A stretch of DNA of 64,000 bases, taken from the NCBI GenBank assembly GCA_018136815.1, contig CM030936.1:124001-188000 (forward strand), read 5' to 3'. This DNA comes from Isochrysis galbana. Its lineage: Eukaryota; Haptophyta; Isochrysidales; Isochrysidaceae. The notes under the pieces are model-generated. The model was not told the DNA's origin. It did not search any database and saw nothing but the letters and a program-made list of their open reading frames with translations. Shown here piece by piece: positions 20,081-29,100 of the stretch; the first letter of the stretch is position 1; the number at the start of each line of letters is the position of its first letter. The position numbers and the translations under genes were made by a program.

Positions 20081-20578
20081 CCTCTCACTTGCTGGCTAAA
20101 TAAATAGCAGGGTGGCTCGCTCACGCTCGCCGGGGTGGCTGGAAGACGACGGTGGGGTTGGAGGGGGAAAGAGTGAGGAGTGAAGACAGGAGCAGAGTGG
20201 CACGGAGGAGGACGCGTGGGGGCAGAGAGGCTCGCACGAAACAACGCCGAGGCGGTGAGCGGCCGCGCGGCGCTCGCGTCGGGCCCGGCGGCCACGGTGA
20301 TAGCAACGACTTTTGTAAAGTTATCAGAGGACAATTCTAGTGTAGCTAGAGTACTCTCTCTCTTTCTATTCATAGATATGTACATGCACCCTCCATAGAA
20401 TGCAATTCTAAAATTCGTATGAAACACGTAAATAATACATCCGTTTCAAAGCTGAAACCGTTGGCTTTCGGTTGGCCCAGGGAGAGCTATAGTGAATATT
20501 TCCAATTCTATGAAATATGAAATAGCGGTAGCGGGTACATTGACATATTGACATTGACATTGGCATTGGTATTGGCAT
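20081..20578. other. Upstream region of the DnaJ gene
   Basis: No gene seen. GC-rich to ~20300, then AT-rich with TTGACATTGGCATTGG-like simple repeats at 20535-20575. Confidence 0.4.
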
Positions 20579-20724
20579 CCTAGATGGGAAATACGGTGCT
20601 GGGACCGGCAAATACAAATACAGCCAAATACATATGTATTTGGCCTCCGGCCAAATTCATTTCAAATACATCCGAGGCCTACAACCCAGAACGCGCTTCA
20701 AATACAGCCAAATACATATGAATT
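20579..20724 (+). mobile_element. Truncated copy of the 183-bp MITE at 38531
   Basis: Begins CCTAGATGGGAAATACGG (intact terminus) and matches the reverse complement of 38531-38713 through the CATATGTATTTGGCC hairpins, ending at CAAATACATATG. The second terminus is missing. Confidence 0.75.
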
Positions 20725-21602
20725 TGTGTCGCATTCGCGAATCGACACTCGTTAGGCTTCTCTCTTCTCTTCGTCATTCGGTATTTATCGTTATAATTCT
20801 CAACTTTCTCTCGTTCTCGGTCAAAAGCTTCGCGTGGACGCACAGGATCTTGGGTTGTGGAGCGCCCTCTCTCTTTCTCTTGAAGAGAAGGGAAGTTTCC
20901 CCACCTTTCTTCATCCTATGTGTGCGCCTCGCAAATAGGTTTAATTCGCTATCTTCTCTCCGCGTTTCTCTATCTACTTCAGAGATTGCAATCAGGTTTA
21001 ATTTGCAATCTCTTCGCATCTCCCCCTTAGGCACACCGCACTTCTTTCGTCTTATTCGATAGGTCTCTTGGAATCCTGTGCGGCAGGATTGCCCCTCGTT
21101 TCCGTTATCCGTTATGGTTATGGTGCGATTCCCCTTCCAGACGGGATCGCCGACAGATCGCCTTCTGATCGTCGTCCGTCGTCGTCTGGCCGGAGTGTTT
21201 GGGTTTGATTTTAGTCGAGTTACGTCGTGAGAAAGTCGTGGGGCGAGAGTCGGAGTGTTTTCCTGGGTGTCTCTGTCCGTCGTCCTGTCGTCAGGCGTCA
21301 TCCGTCGCTCTCGTTCTCGTCGCTCTCGTAACACTCGTACCCTACAATCTCTCCTCTCCTCGCCCGCCCCTGCCATCACAGCCCTCCTCACACTCGCCGG
21401 GGAAAGATCACCGGGGGGAGGCGCGGGCCACCGGACCATATCTAAGCCCTTCACCCCTATCCCCCTAGTAGTGCACGTGGGGAGTCGCCTTATGGCGGGG
21501 GGAGAAGGGCCGGGGGAGTGGGGGTGTAGAAAGTTTTCCTACGTGAGTAGAAAGTAGAGGGTCCACGGCCGCGTGTGCGGTGAGACTATTAAAAGGTTTA
21601 AT
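20725..21602. other. Non-coding, CT-rich, possibly an old LTR
   Basis: No gene supported. Short internal similarity (GCAATC-AGGTTTAATT words near 20940 and 20995). At 21566-21597 the word CCGCGTGTGCGGTGAGACTA and ATTAAAAGGTTT recurs at 34821-34851. Confidence 0.3.
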
Positions 21603-21806
21603 TATACGTGATAGCGTGGAGATTCATAATAGGAGACTTCTACAAAGTAGAATTCGACAACTACACATTTCACCACGTGGCCCGTCATTGAGAGGACACT
21701 GACCAGGTTCACGGTCCTGGTTAGAGGCTCGGAACCCTCAGACAGAACCACATCAGCACGCACGAGCAAAGCAACCCAAGGGAGAAAATCAAAGATCAAG
21801 AACACA
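21603..21806 (+). pseudogene. LINE C-terminal fragment
   Basis: AWRFIIGDFYKVEFDN in one frame, then LTRFTVLVRG in another, match the fragment at 5440-5600. A frameshift lies near 21683. No RT core. Confidence 0.45.
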
Positions 21807-22837
21807 CGTGAGCTTGGCGCCCCGGTTTTGTCAGAGCAAGGCTGATCTCACTCTTGGAGATTGCCTGCGAGGGCGCGCCGGCAGCTAGCGCGGAACGCGG
21901 TTCTTGTGGGGAGCTCATGGAGCTTTCCTCGGGGTTGACTACGGGCATGGTGATCGACGCACGACGCACGACGCACGCACGGAGCACGGTGGGCGCGGAA
22001 GTGCGGAAGGAGGCTTGTGGGAGGTGGTGGCAGGCGACTGGGGGTGGCTCAGGCGCGTGCTTGACTTGTATTGACTCGTTGACTCGGGGTATAGACTCGG
22101 GAACTCGGGGGGACTCGTTTGGGAACACGGTGGGACTCGACGAAGTTGCTACAAAAATCACTCACAAGAAACCAAAAACCAAAGTCCTTGGGCTCAGAAA
22201 ACTAACGTAAACACTCCGGAATCATACGATAAACAAACCCCTCCCCGCGCGGCGAAGGCTGAAGTCGCGATCGCTCGTCATGCGCGAAGATATACGGAAA
22301 GAGAGCGCATAACTACGCCACCGAAGGGTTCGAACTATCGTTAAAGTGGAACTCGTCCGCTGAAGCCAACGCGGAGGGTCGAGGAGAGATCCAAACTCGC
22401 GCGGGGGGAGAAGGCGATGTGCGGAGAGACCTTCTAGACAAGCGACGAGCAAGGGGCGACGAAACAAGACGCGAGGCGCGAGGCGCGTGCCATTCGTTCT
22501 TCCTTTCTTTCATCGAAACCGCGACGAAACTAACATTAAACGTCGGTGCCCCCTCCGCGAGGATCGCGAAGAAGAACGGACGAGATGGAGGCAATCATCG
22601 AAGGAACCGCGAGAGGAATCGAAGCGAGGGGGGGAACAACGACGGCCGGAGGAAACGAACCGCGCGCGGGGGAGAAGAGAACCTCGCGCGGGGGGGATTA
22701 ATATAACGGCCAGAGGCGACGGACGGCACGCCGAGGGAAAGAACCTGCCGCGGGGGGGGGCGAGGGACCGAGGGCACGGCGGGGCAGCGTGGGAGGGCGC
22801 GAGGCCGATCTCGGAGCGAGATCGCGTCCTTTCCCTC

Positions 22838-23218
22838 GCGGAGCGCGGAGAGACCCCCCACGAGATATCTTGGGACCGGAGAATGTTTTGGACGAATCTT
22901 CTTGCCGTCGGCCGAGGAGAGGCGGACGGAGAGAGAGAGAGAGAGAGAGTCTCGCAGAGCGACTGCAGAACGAGAAGTCGAAGTCATGCCGGTTTATTAC
23001 CTTAAACGAGCCAACAATTATAGTAACAGCAAAAACAAAATTCGAATCGCAAATTTCGAGACCAAAACCTGCAAACCTGGACTTGAGACCATGGGGAATC
23101 CGAATCTGTGTGTCTTGTGCGTCAGTGGCAACACGGGGAACTGTTCAATTGTAATTGTGAGCGCGTACCTTACACGAATATTCATGCCTACAACCTTCAG
23201 ATGGGCAGGAATACAACA
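22838..23218 (-). repeat. LTR (first ~380 bp) of the Ty3/gypsy element
   Basis: On the minus strand the LTR would begin TGTTGTATTCCTGCCC at 23218, just after AAGTCGGGGGG, a purine-rich tract in the place of a polypurine primer. The segment is repeated at 43604-43988, which ends exactly at the same TG terminus. A (GA)n microsatellite lies at 22930-22950. The other LTR end could not be placed, because the 5' LTR partner is missing. Confidence 0.65.
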
Positions 23219-23450
23219 CCCCCCGACTTAAATCGAGACGTCTCCCGATGTCGAGCCAAGAGAGTTCATTTAACCATACGAGACGAGAGACCTAGAGGAG
23301 GAGGATTAACCCATTGATCCAAAGCGAGCACAAAATCGGCAGCTTAGCGCGGCGGCCCCCGATTTCGTACGTCACGTCCTACCACGTTCTCCCTTTTACA
23401 GGAGTTTTGCTCGGGCAGTTGCGCTGGGTCAGGCGCTGACGCGACGCTAA

Positions 23451-26141
23451 TCATCCACTTCCGGTCGACTTAGCGCTACGATTGTGAACGAGAACGAGTA
23501 CGACTCGAAGGCAGATCAGGAGGAGTACGACTTGTCTCTTGAATTCGACGTGGAATAACTTGATTGGATGGGAACTTGAGCTTGGACTTGAAGAGGAGTC
23601 TACAGCGGAGTGAGCTTGGGGTTGAACCGGACGGCGGTCGAAAGTGGTGTCGTACGACTCAACTAGATCAGCACAACGCCGAAGCAACTCAATTCGAGAC
23701 TCCCAAGTAGCTTCAGAACGAGGATAGCCGCGCCATTTGACGAGATACTTGAATGAAACTCCATCGCCCTTGCGATCGAGTAACTCTTCGACCAAGTACT
23801 CATCTTCAGCGAGCGGAGACGAATCGGTGACGGTGAAGTACGGACGAAGATTGGAAATGTGAACTTCATCCTTGACTTGACGATTTTCGAGATCGCGTAG
23901 ACGGTAGCGAGTGGCCGAGATGGCTTCTTCTACTCGGTAGGGACCGGAGTAGAGATATTGAAGTTTGTTGGCGTGGCCAGGGATTCGACGACAAACTCTG
24001 TCTCCTGGTTTGAAGGTGACACCGAGTTTAGACTTTTGAGAGGCGGAGCGCATCGATTCGCGTTGGGCTTCTTGAGTACTTTCGAGGGCGGAACGCCACG
24101 ACTCGAGAAGCTTCTTATTGAGCTCGGTGGCGTAAATGACGGCATCGGACGGAGGCCTAGATGGAAGGAACTCGAGAACAGGAGCAGGGTCAGCAAGTTG
24201 AGCTGGAAGACGAAGCTCCCGACCAAACAAGATAGCCGCGGGTGACTTGGGTACGACGCGACCGGCGGTCGCTCGCATAGACATGAGAAGAAACGGAAGG
24301 TGGTCGACCCAATGGGCGCCGCCTTCATTGGAGACTCGAGTCATCGTGAGGAGAGTTTGTTGAGCTCTTTCCACTAGCCCTACGCCTTCGTGGCGATAGG
24401 CTTCAGTAGTGCTCAAGTCCGTGCCAGTCGCTTTGAGAATTAGGTCCACTAACCGAGAGCAAAGATTCGAGCCGGCGTCGGTTCGAAGTTGGCGAGGGAC
24501 TCCATAACGAGATACGATGAGACGCATGAAGACGTCCAGACATTTTGCGGACGAGGGGTTACCGTTGCAAGGCTCAGCTTCAATCCAACGAGAGAGAGAA
24601 TCGACGAAAACAATCAGCTTATCAAAACCGGAGCGGCCGGATACGAAATCGTGGGTGGGAGCCATCGAAAGAATATCGCAATAGACGACGTCGAAAGGAT
24701 AGGATCCGATAGAAAGACCGGATGGATGGGCGAGCGGTCGCGGTAACGGTTTGCCAAGAGTGCATTCATGGCACTCTCGAACGTACTCCGATACAGAGGC
24801 GGATAGGCCAGGCCAGTAAACTCGAGAACGAAGTAGGGTAGTCATCCTTGTCGCACCTGGGTGACCAAGGTGGTCATGGTAGGCGCGGAGGTACGTGTCA
24901 CGAAGGGACTCCGGAATGTATAAACGAAGAGGAGCCTCTTCCGCCTCTGAGGAGCGGTAGTAGAGTAGGCCATCGCGAAGCAGGAATCGGGACCTTTTCT
25001 TCGACGACGAGCTAGAGTCGATCGAAGAGGAAGCTTTCGGAAGGATCGACTCGAGTTCAGAAATGATCGAGCTAGCGAACTCGTCGGTAGAGAGCGCTTG
25101 ACGCAATTCGTCGGCATGAGGCACGCCCACATCGAGATACGAGGAGGTAATCGACTCCGAAGATTCCGATGCTTGACGAGCGAGCCTATCGTTTGCTTGT
25201 TGGCGGCGAGCGGTGAGGGTGGATGACGTAACCGCGGCGGCAACTATGTCGTGAATTTCGGAAGAATCGAAAGAATGGACGTCACTCTCCTCGAGATGGA
25301 GAGGATCGTGATCGGGCTCGAGAGCAACTAGGCGGGATAAGCCGTCGGCGTCCCAGTGAGTGACTCCAGGTTTGTGCACGACGTCGAATCGATATTCGGC
25401 TAGCTTCAGGACCCATCGCATGAGGCGCGAGGCTGGACCACCGGTGACTTGATCTTTCATCGTGTGAAGCCAGCGCAAAGCTGAATGGTCTACGACGAGG
25501 GTGAAGTGGCGACCCCAAAGATACGGCCTCCAATTTCGGATCGATTCTAGCGCTGCTAGAAGTTCGATTTCAGTAACTGTCCAATGGCGCTCAGCCGGAC
25601 TCAAACTACGACCGTAGTATGCAACAACGCGCGCTCTCCCTTCGTCGTCTTTCTGAGCAAGGACGCCGGCGATGCCGAGCTTGCTAGCACCGTCGGTCTT
25701 AACGAGGAAAGGACGGTCGTCTCGAGGAGGTGCGAGTACGGGTTCTTCACAGATAGCTTGCTTGAGATCTTCGATAGCCTGGCGACAGGCTTCTGTTTGC
25801 GACTCGACCGGGACATCGCACCCTTTCCGCGTGAGAGCGGTTAACGGCGCTGCACGGATCGCAAAACGGCGTATAAAACGGCGGTAGTACGAGCACAGTC
25901 CAAGGAAAGAACGGACGGCTTCGATAGAGTTGATTTGGGTAGGGTCGATTTTCGAGACGGCTTCCACTTTCTTGGGATCCATCCGAAGACCTTCACGCGA
26001 AACAACGTGGCCGAGATATTCAGCCGAGGTGGCAAAGAAAACGCATTTCGACATCCTGCAAGTGAGGCCCGCCCAGATGAGACGTTCCAAGACAAGATCA
26101 AGACGGTGTAACATTTGTTGGAATGACGACTCTTCCCTGGC
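23451..26141 (-). CDS. Ty3/gypsy pol, C-terminal part: RT end, RNase H, integrase, chromodomain
   Basis: Open from the codon after TAG 26144-26142 to TGA 23451 (897 codons; first Met at 26114). Domains in order: RT connection (CRMSKCVFFATSAEYLGHVV, FLGLCSYYRRFI), RNase H (FLVKTDGASKLGIAGVLAQK, TEIELLAALESIRNWRPYL, DHSALRWL), integrase H2C2 (HDHLGHPG...CHEC), integrase core with D (VVYCDILS), D (LRTDAGSN) and E (GVGLVERAQQ), then a chromodomain (YLVKWRGYPRSEATWE) near the C-terminus. The chromodomain probably directs integration to marked chromatin, as in other chromoviruses. All catalytic acids appear present. It is in the same frame as the upstream RT, separated only by TAG. Confidence 0.9.
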   Translation of the reverse strand, partial: AREESSFQQMLHRLDLVLERLIWAGLTCRMSKCVFFATSAEYLGHVVSREGLRMDPKKVEAVSKIDPTQINSIEAVRSFLGLCSYYRRFIRRFAIRAAPLTALTRKGCDVPVESQTEACRQAIEDLKQAICEEPVLAPPRDDRPFLVKTDGASKLGIAGVLAQKDDEGRARVVAYYGRSLSPAERHWTVTEIELLAALESIRNWRPYLWGRHFTLVVDHSALRWLHTMKDQVTGGPASRLMRWVLKLAEYRFDVVHKPGVTHWDADGLSRLVALEPDHDPLHLEESDVHSFDSSEIHDIVAAAVTSSTLTARRQQANDRLARQASESSESITSSYLDVGVPHADELRQALSTDEFASSIISELESILPKASSSIDSSSSSKKRSRFLLRDGLLYYRSSEAEEAPLRLYIPESLRDTYLRAYHDHLGHPGATRMTTLLRSRVYWPGLSASVSEYVRECHECTLGKPLPRPLAHPSGLSIGSYPFDVVYCDILSMAPTHDFVSGRSGFDKLIVFVDSLSRWIEAEPCNGNPSSAKCLDVFMRLIVSRYGVPRQLRTDAGSNLCSRLVDLILKATGTDLSTTEAYRHEGVGLVERAQQTLLTMTRVSNEGGAHWVDHLPFLLMSMRATAGRVVPKSPAAILFGRELRLPAQLADPAPVLEFLPSRPPSDAVIYATELNKKLLESWRSALESTQEAQRESMRSASQKSKLGVTFKPGDRVCRRIPGHANKLQYLYSGPYRVEEAISATRYRLRDLENRQVKDEVHISNLRPYFTVTDSSPLAEDEYLVEELLDRKGDGVSFKYLVKWRGYPRSEATWESRIELLRRCADLVESYDTTFDRRPVQPQAHSAVDSSSSPSSSSHPIKLFHVEFKRQVVLLLICLRVVLVLVHNRSAKSTGSG

Positions 26142-29100
26142 CTACAGCGAGTCACCTACGCCTGTCGACCAGGCGCCGACATCATCCAAGTATGGCATAC
26201 AAATCTCCCATGCCAGCCCACCGAGAACGGCGTCCATGAGGCGGCACATATACGAGGGACCGGATTGAACACCAAAAGGCAAGTAATTGAACTCGTACTT
26301 GCCGCGATGAGTAGTGAACGCGGTGATATGTTTATCGGACTCTTTGATCGGTATACCCCAGAAACCAGATGCCAGGTCCAGGGTGCAAAGGAATAGAGAA
26401 TCAAGGTTGCCTTGGCCGGACGACAATCGGTCGATGGCTTCTACCGTGAGGGGAAGAGGGCTGTCCTCTAGACGAAGCTTGGAGTTGACGTCGCGATAAT
26501 CTACGCAGAAACGTACGGAGCCATCCTTCTTAGTGACTAGCACGACTCGAGAGGCCCACGACGAATTTGATTTCCTAATGATGCCCGCGGACTCCATCTT
26601 GCAAACTTCGTCCTCTATGATCTTCTCACCCTCTCGTCCAACTCTAGACGGTGCGTGGCGGTGAGCTTCGGCTCCGGGGTTGAGCGGTAGCTCTACCTCC
26701 ATCACGTGAGTGTGATTCGGGTTGGTCGGGTCAATTGCGAAAGCAGCGATACGTCGGGCCAGTAGACGACGAACTTGTTCACGTTGGGGCATCGAGAGAC
26801 GGCCTTCGGGGTCGATCTTGGCTGCCTCGAGGAGCTTACGCTGGTCCTCGTCGAGCGACTCAATCACATCCGGCGAGTTAACGGCCCCGACGCGGCGATA
26901 TGTTCCAGCGTGAATTTTGAATCGAACCTGTAGCGAAGCTACAGGATGGAACGACGGAAGGTGTAGAGGTTTGGGGTCAGTGTTGACCACCGTAACCGCG
27001 ATGGTGTGGTCGGCGTTCGACCTCTCTACTTGGGGAATGACGAGAGGAGAGCTATCGATCGTTTCACGCGTAGGGAGTCGGTCCACGAGCATGGCGCAGT
27101 CTTCGTGTTCTCGAAGAGCTAGCGGAATTCGGACGTGAAACGTTGCCCGATGATAGGCCGGGATCGTGATAGGTTCGTGGGTGTATAGGAGGTACTCGGA
27201 GCCACATGATGCCGGCGCTTTGGCGGCAAACTCATCGGCCGTGCTGAAGAGAGGCTCGGTGACTAGCTGGTTGTCGTTTTTGGTGGCCTGCGGCCCTCGG
27301 AAGAAGTCAGTCGTGATTGGGTTCGCGGAGGTCGGACAGACCTGTGCACAAGTCATGCTGACAGGGACCACCGCTATCGGTGACGTCGAGACGCGAAAGA
27401 TCGGCGGAGCGTCGGGGCTTGGACTGCCATTAACCTCAAGAGGAGCCACCGTGGATGGAGCACCGAGGGTGATAGAGCCGTCCGCGCTGTCGGAGGCGAG
27501 CTGAATCGAAGCGGCGTGCGTGGCTAAGAAGTCGTTCCCGAGCAGCAGCATCGGGTTGCCTTCAATCACCATGAACGTATGACGAAAGAGAAATCCACCG
27601 ACGGAGAAGACGATTCGAGCCTTGCCTCGCGTGATAAGAGGCAGGCCGTCCGGACCGTGAAGCGGTGTCACTACGGCTTGTGGCAGCCGCTCGACGCATG
27701 CGTCTTTGGGTAGGCTGGACAAGAGGGAAGTGGTCACGACCGACGGGCCAGCTCCGGTGTCAGCGAGTGTGCTGTTGACCGTGAGAGCGGAGTCGGCTAA
27801 GATAACTCCTTCTTTGCCGGTAGCCTCGCCGGAGCGGCAGACCACTAGGTCTCGAACATATAGGCAATGCCTTGGGTAGGCAGATGGTAGGGTATCCACG
27901 ACGCTATCCGGTCGGTGCGCGGTCACGTGTGCGATGGTGTCGGACGGGGACGGGGTTGGTCGACAGCGTGGTTGCTCGGGTGAATTCGTCGTCGTGGTGA
28001 TCGTCGTCTCTTCGGGTAATCCGACTGCCGCTATCGTGGCAGAGGGTCTAGAGGGGTCGTCCTCGTTGGTAGCGGTGCAGGGTGATAGCTTGGGACTAGT
28101 GTATCCCAGGCCTCTCTTGTCGGTGGGGTGCCTCGGGTGGTCGGACATCTTTTCCCAGTCTTTCTCGAGACGAGCTTGGGCTTCTGTCTTGGGTCTTCGA
28201 ACTAATGAGGCTAGCTCTTCGGCGCGGATGCCTTTGGCTTCCACGAACTCGATCGGCGCTCGGACGGCAGCGGCGAGGTCGGATTCCTCGTCGGCGCCTC
28301 GTCCGGCTAGAGCTTGCGCTCTTATTTCGTCAGCGGTTTCGAGCGTGACGTTGGACCATTTCTGGTCCCCGTTCACTCCGAATGCTTGCCATTGTTGGCG
28401 CCGCTTCCGGAGAGTCGTCGGCGTCGTCGGACGCGGCGAGCTCGCGCGTGCCGGAGGCGGGGCGGTCCATGGAGAGAATGGGTCGTGGAGAGTAGACTCG
28501 GAGGCGTAGAGTGGCGTGTCGTTGTCGTGGTTATCGTGGGTTTCTTTTTGGTCTTCGTGGTTGTCTGACTCGGGAGTAGCTGGACGGGAAACAACGGGGT
28601 CGGAAGAAACTTCACTAGATTCCCTCCCCCTCTCATAACGATGAAGAGCCGACCACGGCTCGTATGCGGTAGCCTCAGTCGAGCTAAGGGAAGGCCGGTC
28701 CGATAGGCTGCGCCGCGCGCAAGCGAGTAGCTCCAACGCGGACAGTTTCTTCGTCGATGGCTGGTCTCCCTGTTGGCTCAAATGTCGAAGAAGAACAGGC
28801 ATCCAATGGGTCGCCATCGCTCCAGCTACACCGACGTAGGTGCGGCTGCGAAGAGCGCCACGGTGCGGTGAAGGAGAGAGGTTAGCCATGGCCGACTCAC
28901 GGCCATCCACGACGCAGGTTGGCTGGAGAGGCGGCAGCCCTTTGGTGAGGTACAACCCGGTGGCTTTCTGGTGTCCAGTGCCGTGCTCCCAGGGTTGGAC
29001 GAATTGGGTCGGGGTCAACCCCCCGACTAAACGGCGAGCTTCCGCATGCATCCGAGGGTTCTCAACCGCTACAAACGGAGCAGTGGCGGAGGCCATTGAC

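Noticed and set aside
22487-23154. Arg/Glu-rich frames in the LTR region
   Set aside because: Driven by (GA)n and GAG-rich LTR sequence, repeated in the non-coding LTR copy at 43604.
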